From assembly GCA_036346355.1 (NCBI GenBank), contig CM070581.1, positions 2,046,001-2,110,000 of the forward strand: a stretch of DNA of 64,000 nt. Direction: 5' to 3'. The notes beneath the pieces were generated by a model, which saw only the letters and a program-made list of their open reading frames with translations, ran no database searches and was not told where the DNA came from. The stretch is from Rhipidocladum racemiflorum. Lineage: Eukaryota; Streptophyta; Magnoliopsida; Poales; Poaceae. Numbering within the stretch: position 1 is the stretch's first letter; the number at the start of each line of letters is the position of its first letter. A program made the translations under genes and the position numbers. Shown here in pieces: positions 21,438-33,204 of the stretch.

Positions 21438-23300
21438 GGTTTAACTCTTTCTAATCTTTTTTTTTGGTAGTGTGTTAACTCGCTATAACTATACTGTGTA
21501 ATGGTGGACTCAAGCTGGGAGTGAGGTATGTAACTAACATGTTTCCTATGTATAGTATAGCAGGTGGCCACCTTCAGGTGATGATAAGATTCCTTGTTGG
21601 GTAAACAAATTTCTGGGAGCTTCCGGGTTCGACAGGAAGGCCTCGACAGTTGTCTGAACCTGCATTCTAAGGCAACGGGACGATCTGATCAAGTAACACC
21701 TCGATCTGGACTAATCTGAGCCATCCTATGGAGAATGGACAGGTTCACAACCATACATACCTAACAGTCGCTGATTGGGAAGCAGCTTCCTATTAGATTT
21801 TCATCCAAGCATATCGATCCATGGATTTTTTTTAGATAAAAGGGCATTTAACATGCCCCAGTTTCTATTATAGAAACTGGCATTACAGAAAATATAAATT
21901 GTTCAGCAAAACAGTAAAAACAGTCCCAGACTAACAAAAATGCCACATAAAGGGGCTAATTTTTGTCTCACAACCAAACAGCTCAGAAAGACCCAGTAGC
22001 TAAGATATCTCAAACAGAATTCCAGGCTCCAAAGGCAATGGCGCTTGAATTTTTCTCTCCAGACTTTTGCAAAACTGATCTAGCTGGACCGCCATCTCTT
22101 CTTTGTATAACAGGCTCCAATTCTTCAACAAAAAGAGGATTTTTCTCCAAACTGTTCTTACACTTGACCAGTACGGAAAATGAAAAATCAAGTTATTTCT
22201 AATATTCCACAAACTCCACAAGGTTGAAGCACAAATAGTATTCAACGTCGCATTTTTCTTATTACTTAACCAAAAACGGGCCACAGAATCATAATTATAT
22301 CCAATTTCTATATTAAAAAACTCTCCAATCTGAAGTTTGACAAAGAACCGAAGTGGTCTCTTTTTAATTAGAGACCTTTTCTACAGAGATCTCTCTTCAG
22401 ATTGTTTTTTTTTTGTCTAGTTGTTAAAACTCTATATTACCTTTGTTATACCTACTGATGTGGATGGGATGCATGCACAGTAAACCGAATTGATTCTTCC
22501 ATTTTGCACAGTTTTTTACTGATCCATAGGCAAACTGGAGCTGCCGTCTGTTCTCCTGTGAAAGCGGTTCAATCTAAGGTCCGAGTGATCACTATTCACT
22601 ACGCAGGCAGAACTGAAGATGCTCAGGGTACACAACTCAATGGATCGAGGTACCAAATCAGCTAGGTAATAATATCAAGGGCAGGCTAATCCTGTCTATG
22701 GTCCATTAATTCCGTTGTATATTTGTTGTCGTGTAGTCGAAGAACGAAGCTCTCAACTCATAAACAAAAATTTAAAATTAGATAAAAACATAAAGATGTT
22801 GTCCTAGCCTTATCTCTTGATGGATCTTTCTGTCATGGGCTTTTGTATGCGATGAAAGCCTCTGCCCCTTTTATACAGGTGGAGGAGATGCTTATTCGGA
22901 TTTTGTTTGGAAGGTTCGTTCCTGACGGATCCATGTAGATAGGCTAGGATTGTACAGATCTTTCTCCCAAACAAGACCTTATACATACTTCGATATACAA
23001 TATGATACTAAACTAGCTAATGGGTTTTGTGAACCGATAGCCCTGTAAAAGGCTTTCCTTTAGATAAAGTGTTCACATATAATTGAACCTCGAAACGGAC
23101 CGATATACAACCCATGCAACTTCTAATCACCGGTAACATGTGCATTTTGCCATGTTTAGTTCAGGCACCGGAGAAGAAAATTTAACTGCAACGGTTTAGA
23201 GAACTTGATAATTATCCTGAAGTACATGAAAGATATAACTACAACTTGTTCAGAGGACACGGTACAAAGACACGACATTTATTCTGTGACAACTGACAAG
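21438..23300. repeat. Duplicated C2-gene upstream flank, unit B copy
   Basis: Single-copy counterpart of 1-30 plus 2161-4211. It lacks the copia element present in unit A (the empty site is near 21,520-21,535) and lacks the internal tandem duplication. It carries a LINE fragment at ~21,826-22,330 instead. The upstream region of C2 gene B, including any promoter, is at its left end. No other gene is seen. Confidence 0.75.
21826..22330 (-). mobile_element. LINE 3' end fragment
   Basis: A minus-strand frame (22,284-22,000) contains TICASTLWSLWNIRNNLIF and WRKILFLLKNWSLLYKEEM, the usual C-terminal stretch of plant non-LTR retrotransposon proteins (after the reverse transcriptase, zf-RVT region). 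On the plus strand the left edge is a T run (TTTTTTTTAGATAAAAGG), consistent with a minus-strand poly(A) tail. Compared with unit A, the insertion replaced ~15 bp of target. It is 5'-truncated, as is typical for LINEs. Confidence 0.7.
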
Positions 23301-23399
23301 GCACCAAGCTAGCCATGCATGACAGGTACATCTAAATCTGATCGATTTTATTCAAGCCTCACTTATCCAGAGGCGTACGTACGGTCGTACGCACGTATG

Positions 23400-25535
23400 C
23401 GAAATTCTAGAACGCGACCCCTCCGCCGTCGGTGACCCGGCCTCGTAAGCGGCCGTGTCAAACGACAGCATGTCGCCGACCAGCAACTCCCGATGGCGCC
23501 GAGCCCCAACCCGAAGTTACCGTTCTTCTTGCCCTGGTTCGGCAGTGCGGCGCCGCATCCGGCAGGTTGAGGTCTGGACGGCGGCGGGTAAACGTGCGCG
23601 GGAGGCCGGGAGCTGCTGCGCCACGAGGTGGCCTAGGCTGTACGACAGGCGGAGCACGCCGCGTGCACTGCACCCTGCGGACCTGGTACGAACACCTCGC
23701 CGACGTCGCGGTAGCCGAGGCCGCGCTCGGTGTGGAGGAGGACGTGGACGGAGGCCGCAGCCGCGGCGGGCGGGACGGCGAACCGGAGCATGGCGTTCCA
23801 CGTACGTCGAGTGCCGTCCGCCGTGGAGGTCGGGCAGCGTGCGCTGGCGCGTGAGCGGGTGGGCGGAGACGGACGCGACGGCGTACACCTCCATGCGCGT
23901 GAAGGTTTCAGATTTCGTTTTGGTGATCGAAATCTAAAATCTCGATGAGATTCAGAAATTTCGAATAAAATTCGGACGAAATACAAAAATTGAATTTCAA
24001 ATCTAGTATTTTTTTAACCGGGAAATACGAGATCTCGACCGAAATCATCGAGATCTTAGCCGAAACCATCAAGATTTCGGTCCACAATAAAACGACCAAA
24101 AAATGATGCAAAACACATAAAAAAATTTGAAAATTTTTTTGGATGGCCCTGACACATCTCTACTGTTCACATAAAAATTTCAGATCATGATCAACCATGA
24201 GGAATTTTTAAAAAATCTAACAGTGATAATATCTGATAAAAGCCTTATGTAAAATCTGTTTTTGATTTTTCAAATGTAGCAAATGAAGTTCAAGTTATTT
24301 GAAAAGTTTTCTATATATTCCTATATATTATAATGCAACAAAGACAATATTTTAACAGAAAAGATTCTAAAATTAGAAATTTCGGCGCAAGGACGGGCCT
24401 TCACCTCACCCAAAGAATATACATACACATACACTAGATAGTAGATATATAGATAATACCTCATTAAGACATGTGGTTTACATATTACATATTACACTAA
24501 ACATGATTTTATTTTGATCCTAAAGAATTAGTGCAAGTGGATGAGATAAAATCGACCTAACCTAATTAGCAATGTACGATCAGAATCCACCACTTTACCA
24601 GCATTATGGTCCCCGTCGCTTCTTCTCTCTAGTTGGCCAGCCCCATAATTTGGTGGACCAGATAAAAACGCAAATATCCTAGCTGTTTTTGAAATTATCA
24701 GGGCAAGGCATTAGTACACGGCAATGTCAAGTACTCCAGACCCACATTGTAATATATAGCCTTCAAACAGGAGTTAGTCTATCTACAAATGAAATAACAG
24801 AAGGTAGTGTAGTCAAGACATTAACATACTAAGTTCAAACGTAATTCCATATTCCAAACTTAGATAATTCACAAGAGCATCCACTTCTACCCCAAAACCA
24901 CAGGTATGATGCAATGCATGGTCCTGAACTTGTGATGCAGTTGTTGTCATTTCCTAGGAAGATATTGGTTTAAGTGTGTCAAGTGCTTTAGCGATGCGAT
25001 CTTTGCAACTGTCAACCTGTTAAGATGTGACTGAGATAAGTACATACAAGATATATGAATATTCTAGGAACACAAACTAGAGTCAAAGACAACACATTAA
25101 ATAAAGGAATTACAAATAAGGGGAAAACTTTAAGCAACAGGCAACAGCGCAATATGCATACAGAGCCAAAAAAGAATAAAGTTTTATGACTTCCACGATA
25201 TATTAGCAAGGTCAATTTTTGAACTTTTAAAAAATGATAATAACATGTCCAAAATTTTTAAATTTTTTTATAGATAGTCTCGACCTCAAATCCAATCAAA
25301 TCCCACCGACAAAAAATGAAATCCGGTCTAATTACCTGAGATTTGATTTTTTTAAAAAAAAATTTAAATTTTTTTATTCGACCGAGATTTAGGATCTCAT
25401 GGGGATCCGAAATCCGAAATCTCGACCGAAATTTACAAAATTTCGCCGGCATTTGGAACCTTGCGTCGTGACCAGGTTCACCTTCTTCAGGTCCCTCGCC
25501 GTGATGAGCGTCAGCTCCAGGGCCCTGAACGCCAT
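23400..25535 (-). pseudogene. SRC2-like C2 gene copy C, split and frameshifted
   Basis: Third C2 unit. The start at 25,535 reads MAFRALELTLITARDLKKVN and breaks after codon ~25 at 25,462. The domain resumes at ~23,900 with MEVYAVASVSAHPLTRQRTL. The closing-strand equivalent GVLRLSYSLG is at ~23,640. Frames change several times after that, but tail motifs NGNFGLGLGA and LLVGDMLS are still readable in different frames at 23,450-23,530. They match the Gly-rich C-terminus usual in SRC2 proteins. A 1.56-kb transposon separates the two halves. The gene is dead, but it shows the ancestral C-terminus that copy B has replaced with repeats. Confidence 0.8.
23902..25462. mobile_element. hAT-like insertion disrupting C2 copy C
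   Basis: Starts AAGGTTTCAGATTTCG and ends CATTTGGAACCTT, inverted ends of the form AAGGTT(T/C)CA. The flanks TGCGCGTG and GCGTCGTG look like a diverged ~8-bp duplication of coding sequence around codon 25. The outer 150-200 bp on both sides are rich in GAAATTTCG/CGAGATTTC motifs, resembling the hAT element at 4694-17,128. The middle (24,370-25,200) is unrelated AT-rich DNA with no transposase recognised. Confidence 0.55.
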
Positions 25536-26460
25536 GGCCGGCTCAAGCCTCAGGCGAAGACGGCTTGCTGTGACGTTGCCGTACGTGCTCAATTCAAGGT
25601 GGCGATGGCGCGCAGGGTCATGTTATGTGTAGCAGTTGGCGGGGCCCACTGTCAGTGATGAGTCAGTTCAAAAATTCGCGAGCTATGGATGTGCACGCAT
25701 CTGATGCCAAGGGAAGGAGAGGAATCATATGCATACCGTACGTTCTCCTGGAAATAAATTAATTACGACGGAATGCAATTCATCATGCATGGACAGCGTA
25801 ACTAGAGCTTGTTCTTGACATCTTCTTGGCCGTCTGAATGATATTGGCCGATCAATCTACGAAGTTGACCAGAAAACTTGATTTACTTTCGCGAGTCGCT
25901 CTCTCTTCTTTTGTAGTTTACGAATCCATGGCTGTGAGAGTTACACAAGACGATCAAGTAGCTTCTGGCAAAAGATTTTTCTACTTCTCTCCCTCCCACT
26001 CAGGGCAGTTTATTTTGCCCAAATCAAAACGAGCATGCACTTTCCCAGCAACTGGAATGGAATTCACAATCATAACGACTGTGGAGTGTGGACCCGCACG
26101 CGCAATTGTCCATGAAGAAATGACGAAAAGAAATGCATGTACATGTGCTTTGTTCGAATCTTACCACTACATGACTGGATTTTTCTGATTGCCACAAAAA
26201 AATTTGCATGCATACCTACCTAAAGGCCCATGACGATGACTACACGTGCAATTTGCTCTTTCAATGAACATTGTTTGTCGAATTTATTGTTCCAGATGGA
26301 GCATGACTGGAACAATCAAGCGCCACAGGTGATGTTTTTGCTTATGCCATTTAATGATTGAGCATTTATTCAGGAGGTCAGTTGCACAGACTCAGACTTT
26401 ACTGGGGTTATGAATTGAAGACATAGATTCTTCGTCTGCTTTGTTATAGCTGTGTTCGCT
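25536..26460. other. Intergenic, no gene recognised
   Basis: Upstream flank of C2 copy C and AT-balanced spacer. Short open frames (for example 25,838-26,188) have no recognisable domain and no supporting splice or codon pattern. I see no RNA gene. Confidence 0.5.
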
Positions 26461-26654
26461 TGATTGTTCCAGTCATTCTCACGACTTACTGGACTTACTG
26501 GTAGTTTGCTCAAATTTTGCTTTGCAAGAAGTGTTTGGATTGACTGTTCCAGTCTTTCATATTCGCACTACCCTTTGGACTTTAGTGCTTCATTACCCTT
26601 TGGGGTTTTTCTTGAAAACAAATTTTCATTATGGATTTTGAGTCAAGGGGGGTT

Positions 26655-26871
26655 TGTTAGAGATATGCCTTAAATATCTTAACTAACAAGGAGTTCTTAT
26701 CTGATACAACTCGGACTCTATTTTAGCTATATATAACTAAAGCCACCCCCATGTACTTATAACGATTGAACCAAATAGTGTATATTGTCTCCCGTGGTTT
26801 TTTCCTGCAAAGGTTTTCACGTAAAATCTGTATTCCAACTCATGTGTTTGTGAGTGTGCCCTAACCTAACA
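26655..26871 (+). repeat. Copia LTR remnant
   Basis: 217 bp starting TGTTAGAGATATGCC and ending CCTAACCTAACA, preceded by the purine tract GTCAAGGGGGG, as a 3' LTR would be. It is followed by GCAACTGATATCATGC, a weak echo of the tRNA-Met primer site. About 190 bp upstream may be residual internal sequence. No protein-coding part remains. Confidence 0.6.
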
Positions 26872-26944
26872 GCAACTGATATCATGCACGTTAAAAGCTT
26901 CCAGGAATAAATGACAACTTTGCTAATCTGACATTTTTTTGTTT

Positions 26945-27150
26945 GCTCCAGTAAATCATCCGGATGTTTTTGTTTTAGCTAACATCCAAATTTTGAACCG
27001 TTGGATACCTCATCCGGATATCACCGGACCGTTAGATCAAATCCTAGGATCGGATGTAATCGATACTCTCGAATCCCAACAATGATCCGATGGTCCCAAA
27101 TTTGAGTGATCTCATCAATAGAAACATCCAGATAATGTTTATCAAATCCC
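26945..27150. mobile_element. Possible MITE, CATCCGGATG family copy 2
   Basis: Shares TCATCCGGATGTTTT..., the following CATCCAAATT block and the inverted ACATCCAGATAATG end with 3745-3935. It lies just 3' of the ELM2-SANT gene. Ends are not precisely defined. Confidence 0.35.
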
Positions 27151-27418
27151 AAGTTGAAATATCATGCAAGCCTACTACTACATGAAGTGAATCTAATTCT
27201 TTTTTTATCAACAGGACATCAAAACATTCCGATGCCCCAGTTCCACTTATTGAAACCGAAGTAATTAAATCTAACTCTTCTTATTGCTGTTGTTTTTAAC
27301 CCCAGAAAAAAGTGACCCGAAAGCTAATTCAATTCCTCTTTTGCACATGGTTGCCATTCACCATGGAGCGGCCATCTCTTCCACATTATCTCGGCATGAT
27401 GCTCCTGACCACTGCGCT

Positions 27419-30400
27419 TCAGTCTTGGATGTTGGAACCGTCTGCGTCACCACTATCCGGTGCAGAAACCGACCATCTAGCAGGCTTGCGAGCCCGTCGA
27501 GAGGACCTGCTAGTTGAGCCTCTCAGATCTCCCTTACGCTTTGTACATCCAATAAGGCCAAATGCAACCGCCTCCAGAGCTCTCGCGGTGGGAGGCCTGT
27601 ACCTCGTGCCCTGCCTCCGAGGGTTCATCTGCGAAGGCTGATCGGGCTCCAGGTGCGCAGGGTTTCTTGCTGCGCTCGAAGCATTAGGAACCACTTCATG
27701 ACCGTCGGACACAGGGGCTTCGTCTGTGTCCATCTCGTCATCTGCTGGTACATATGGCTTGTTTAGATCAATCACTCTGCCAGTCTGAGAGCCTTGTTCG
27801 ACAACTCTTCGTGCGAACGCTGCAGCAACATTTGGATATGGAGCACAATCTACCGCAGTTACCTTCTGCTCAAGTGGTCTTTCCTGGTTTGGGGAGCTTG
27901 CAATGCTCCTCAAATCCTCCTTGCTTCGCCTCTCCTTGGTGGAACATTTCGCTGCATTCTTATCCTCGCATGGCCTGTCTCGAGAAGAACAGTCCACCGG
28001 TGTTTTGGTACCTGCAAACCTTCTGCGCTTTGACACCGGAGATAAATATTCATGTTTTTTAGTTTTGTCTCCAATGTCGAAGAAGCACATTAGGTCTGTC
28101 TCGTTTCCCTTGACACTGGAGTTGCAAGTGGGCTGTTCGTCAGAAGCATAACCATTAACCGGGGCAGCTGAGCTTGATGTCCCTAGCAGTGCATTCATTT
28201 GGATTTCTGTGCTTGTCTTGTGCACAGGAGCAATTTCATCGCCCTTGCCATCAGCTGTAGTCTGTTCAGGTTGTTCCCGAACTGTCTCAATATTCTTGTT
28301 ACCATCGGTTTCTTCCTGTTCATCTGACGATCTGTAGTATGATCCTCCTTGCTCGTCTGAGGAACTGCCGCTGATGGCGTCCAAGTGACGTGAAGGGCCA
28401 AAACTAATGTTTGCATCAGCAGGTAAGCTCCGCAATTGCCTCACTTTGGAAGACCCTTCTCCATCGACCAAGCTAGTGTCAATGATCATATAATTCAAAA
28501 GGCCATGATCACTGTTTGGAACTGTGCGGTCAAGATAGGACCGCTTCTGATGATCTGGAAGAACATTTTGGTTGCGTTCCGTATCTGTTACCCACACGGT
28601 TTTATTATCAGTGACAACACCATTGTCCATTCCATCAACATCTAGTTCAAGAAGAGCTGGATCAGCTGCTACTTTTCTAAGGACGTCACTGACTGAATCA
28701 AAATAATGAATCCCTTTAGTGAGATTCCTTCTGGAGAATCTCTTGATACCTGGCATCAGAAATACAAGAGAGTTCTTAGTTGTGGGGCCATCTTCTGGTT
28801 GCTCTGAATGCCACCCTCTTGCAAGCAAACGGGGCCAAACAGCCCCCCAGAAAAGATCGCTTGATCTTGTTTTGCTCAATCTCGAATCGCCTGTTAAAAA
28901 CTTTATTATTTCTTCTAACGCAAGTGAAGAAAATGATTTGACTGCTGGTGCTTCAGGGTGGGCAGAAACAGCTTGGTTTCTTCTAGCAGGAACAAGAGCA
29001 ACTCCTGTTAAATCATGTTCTCCTTTACCAATTCCAACAGACTGTACCAAGGCTTCCGTGCCAACAATAGATTTCAAAGCGAAGACAAATTCCTCAAAGG
29101 GAGTTTGGTAATCATTAAGAGACTTGAAAGCCTGCATAATGCAAAAGCAAATATAAATCCTCTATATTTGCAGAGTTACACATTAGACATTGAATTTGTC
29201 CAGAGTATAGGCCAACGGTTAGGGCTGAGAAAATTTTCAAGTGTGAAGTTTCATGATTCTTTTGTCAAATTAAACTAGCATTATTATCCCAACATTATCC
29301 TAAATTCAGCTAATGCACTTCCCATAGTAGGTATTTTTCTCCGTTGGTAATATATAGAGGTCGCCAATTAACAGATAATCTTGCTAACAACAGTAAGAAA
29401 AAGGCTTTAACTATTTGCACTCAAATTGGATATAGCGCATCAAACCATATTATTAGTCAAGTGCACTGCACCTATAACATGTTTAGCTGTAGTCAGTAGA
29501 TGTCCTCAAAATAGAGAACTTGGAATATTTGTGTTATATTCTCCCAAAACTCTGCGGCTGGTTGGGGCTACTAAGATATTTTTTAAAAAATATACTCCCC
29601 CTCCAGTCACAAATAGTTATCGTTTTGGATATAGATGTAATCAAACTTTCGAAATTTTGACTGTCAATATCTTTTTAAATATTTAAATTAGATACATGAA
29701 AACCATATGTATAGATTTGTCTCGAAAAGTACTTTCATAATATTATAATTTTATTGGGTTTTAGAAATATATTATAATAGAAATTAGTGGTCAAATATGT
29801 GGTTTGGAGGCCGTGTTGATGTCCAAAACAACAACTATTTGTGACCGTAGGGAGTATATCGCATGATGTGCAAAGACCAAAAAAATTAGATTTTACTTAA
29901 CACATGGAGCCAAAAAAAACTACGTTAAAATGGCAAGACCATTTTAAGTCCTTTGTGCTTGTGGCATACCTTGAGTAGTAAATGGTGTGCTTCTTTTGGG
30001 ACTGCAGATTGCAAACGAGATATAAGCTCTTGCTGCCGCGCACCTATAAAAATGCGTCTCCCCAGTATGCATTTCCTGGTTTTCATCTTTCTACATGCTG
30101 ACCATCTTTGATATCCATCTGTTCTGTAAAATCCTCCATAATAGTAGGAGAGTACATCGCCAACAGTCTTGCTCTCCACAAGTCTGCTCACCAGAGCTAG
30201 ATTCCTGCCAAAAATGTAGAGCCCAAGAAGAAAACATTTTGTCTCTGCATCACTCCAAGCAAAAGCTGACAGACCAGGTAGTGGAGTGGATCTTTCGGCT
30301 TCTGGCTGCCGAGTTGCCGACTTATCCAACGTGAAGCATTGCCTGACCCAACTTGATCCAACTTCGTTCGTTGGTGGTAGAGGACATGCATCTTGGTTAT

Positions 30401-30821
30401 GCAAATCGCATTCAGCTTTACCAGTGCTGGTTGCATAGATTGGAGTCACATGACTTTCTATACCTCTACTGCTGTCTTTAAATTCAGTTCCTGAGGTACA
30501 CCATCTTCCTGATTCTTCTTCCTTTCTACTGACTTCAGCTGGTGGATGGCTGGCCCATGCAATTGGTATATCTAACCCTATTTCGACACAGTGCTCATAT
30601 CCAAGGAACTTGCAGCTATCAAGTGAGCTGGTCGTCAGCTGACGACGCTCCTCCTCTGTGGCCAAATTGGGGATGTCCACCTGGTACTCGCTTCCTACGC
30701 GTGGAGACACCACCGAGTCATCGCAGATCACATTTAAATCTACCGGAGCTCCTAAAGATGGCTGGCTAGCAGGTGATCCTTTTGGGTGTTCAGCATTGTC
30801 TTTCGGCTCGAATGACTCCAT
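27419..30821 (-). CDS. ELM2-SANT domain protein (AT2G47820-like), two coding exons
   Basis: Coding exons 30,821-29,970 and 29,131-27,419 (intron 29,969-29,132; CAAG|GTATGC ... ATGCAG|GCTTTC) give 854 residues in phase. Residues ~27-90 are an ELM2-like motif (VDLNVICDDSVVSPRVGSEY, QVDIPNLATEEER, GLDIPIAWA). Residues ~187-240 are a SANT/Myb-like domain (WSDAETKCFLLGLYIFGRNL ... VLSYYYGGFYRTDGYQRW). Exon 2 continues the family core (VGIGKGEHDLTGVAL, EIIKFLTGDSRLSKTRSSDL, FWGAVWPRLLARGWHSEQP), then a charged, disordered tail with nuclear-type basic clusters (SKRRRF, SRRARKPARW). Relatives are nuclear proteins presumed to act in chromatin-associated complexes; the exact role is unknown. A 5' UTR intron (31,585-30,822) ends TTATCAG directly before the ATG, with the non-coding exon at ~31,586-31,900. 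The structure looks intact. Confidence 0.9.
29595..29854. mobile_element. Stowaway MITE, copy 1
   Basis: 260 bp with inverted ends CTCCCCCTCCAGTCACAAAT and ATTTGTGACCGTAGGGAG, flanked by TA on both sides (29,593-29,594; 29,855-29,856). TA duplication and CTCCCTCC-type ends define Stowaway (Tc1/mariner). It lies in the intron of the ELM2-SANT gene. Related copies are at 35,248-35,505 and ~54,571-54,816. Confidence 0.85.
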
Positions 30822-32592
30822 CTGATAAAACTATGAGAAAAGGGAAATTCATGTAAGACATCACATTGGTAAAAGAACAGTAAAATTTGCAAAATGCTGC
30901 TACTCTAACAAAAGAGAGCAAAGCTTTCGCCATGACAGATTACATTGATGGGTAGTCAAGCATTGCAGCAACAAGAAACATCAAGCTACACGACCGAATT
31001 CTTAATGCAATTAATTTGATGCAACAAAGGTTATAAAAATGCCTATCTCCGTGGGGTGCTGCTTATGAAGAGGGTCAAGGCTGGTTATCTCGTATTGACA
31101 CAAAATACTTCCTAAAATGAAAGAAACCCGTAATCAACATATATCAAATACCACACAACCAATATCTCAAAAATTCTCTGCTTCAGACAATGCACCACCA
31201 GCAGAATCAAAACCTGACAACCCAAAACACCGCCAAATTCGCAGTTCAACGCCACCAAACCGAGAAAAACGAGCGAATTAATGGACAAACCAAGGATCAC
31301 CTGAGAAGCATACACAGATCAATCAAGCAACCGACCCGACAACACAGCCAAGCCAGAACCGACCGCGCGCGCGCGCCGCATGAACAGGGACATCGCACCA
31401 GCCACCGATCGCAGCGTCTCCACGGGCCATGGCTCAACCGCCTTCTTCCACCACGACGACCGACCCAAGAACGGCCAACCAAAAGCACAGGCCACGACGC
31501 ACGTCACCACACAAGGCATCTTTAACCACACGCAGGCAAATGCAACGCAACGTTGGATGGAAGGAAGGGTCAAGGAAACCTTACCATGCGTCTGCCTCCC
31601 GCCGAAGCCTGCACACTGCGAAGACCCAAATCTTGCAAAGACGAAACAAACCAAAAAAAAAAAAAAAATCCGACGAAACAAGCTGCGGGATTCAGAGGAG
31701 CATGTATGGTTGCAGGGACCAAGAAGCAGGGAAGCAAAGAAAGATAGGCAGGTTGTGAGCTCTGAGCTGGGTGGGTTTTGAGGAGGCGAAGGGGAGGGAG
31801 ACGGAGACGAGAGGAGAAACAGAGACGGGCTTCAAACGGACTATGGGCAGGGAGAAATTGGCGAGCGAGGTTTTGCTGGCTGGACGTGTTGGACGCAATA
31901 TATTTGCTGCCTGAAGGGGTGGTTCCGTGGTTGGGGTTGGGCTTTCAGTTTCTTCTCCTCCCAAGAGCTAGCGTGTATAACGCTGCAAGCGGTAGCAATG
32001 TTATTCTAAATTATATCCTATTATAAATAGTAACAACGTCACGCTAAATCAATAAAACCTTTTCTTTCCACCAGAGTACTCCTTTTTTTCTCTCTCGCAT
32101 GGGCCCACCTCGGCGCAATCCACGAGAAAGAGAGCGTGTCCCGACCTTCGCCTCCCCTCTCTCTCTCTTGTCGTGTATGGGGTTCAAGTTGATGTCGGGT
32201 GCACCTCCATGTTTTGCTTCTCTATTTCTCTCCCTTGCGTGGCAGTGCGGGTTCACCTTTTGTGCTAGATGCGTCTTTATGTTTCGTTGCCTATCCCTCT
32301 GTCTGTTTTATTTTTTTTAAAGAAACAATAGCTCTCTCCCTTACGTGGCATTATGGCAGTGCGTGGTTCACGCGTGTGATAAAGTGCACCCTCTTTTTTA
32401 ATTTCCTCTTACCTCTATTATGTATGCCAGCGAAACTCATTGTTAGCATTGGCTTGCATAGTTTGTTAGTATTTCTCCGGTGCCCTCGACCATTCTAATA
32501 ATATCATATCTGAATTTACTAATTTCTGCAATTGGTATGCTTGTATTTACAAGGTAACCTTAGACGAATTACGTAGGTAGAGTGAATTTTTT

Positions 32593-32735
32593 GAGAGGTG
32601 CTCCTATGCTTTTCCTTTTAAAAGTTGCACAACTATTAAAGCATGAATGAATGATAGATGGTGATTACTTACCCCTTCGCTTGCTTCAAGATTTGTGCAA
32701 CTTATACTAGAAAAAAAAGCATAAAAGCACCTCTC
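32593..32735. mobile_element. MULE-type MITE, copy 2 (9-bp TSD)
   Basis: 143 bp with ends GAGAGGTGCTCCTATGCTTT and AAAGCATAAAAGCACCTCTC, flanked by the perfect 9-bp duplication GAATTTTTT (32,584-32,592 and 32,736-32,744). It has the same length and inner structure as 773-915. Confidence 0.85.
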
Positions 32736-33122
32736 GAATTTTTTTTATTTTAGTTGCAAAGCCGTCTGTCTCTATTGGTATTGTCGTATACTGTGAGCCA
32801 TTGGTTGGTTTATCACCTAATAATCAATGCGTTTTTTTTTATTCTTGGAGAAAATAGATCTTTGCAATTGATTTACGTGTAGCGAAAGGGTGCCTCTTTT
32901 GTTGTTATCATCTATCTGATATATACAGAGAATGAGGATATTGGTTAAATACTCTGAGAAAAATAGGAATGGTTACGACAATCCCATAATGGAGTGATGT
33001 AATATTCATAACATTTATAGCACTCACTCTCGTCTGGGTTTGATTTTTATGATCAACACAACACGTCTTATTTAATTAGAGTACATACGTACGTGCTATA
33101 TAGAAAAATATGCACCAGTGTG

Positions 33123-33129
<7 letters not shown>

Positions 33130-33201
<72 letters not shown>
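33130..33201. repeat. (TA)n microsatellite
   Basis: About 36 uninterrupted TA units, preceded by TGTGTGTACA. Likely length-polymorphic and prone to cruciform formation. No coding context. Confidence 0.95.

Positions 33202-33204
<3 letters not shown>

Noticed and set aside
25838..26188. Plus-strand 116-codon ORF
   Set aside because: No recognisable domain, low coding bias, and an intergenic position beside transposon debris.
33130..33201. Promoter-like TATA stretch
   Set aside because: It is a long (TA)n microsatellite with no gene downstream.
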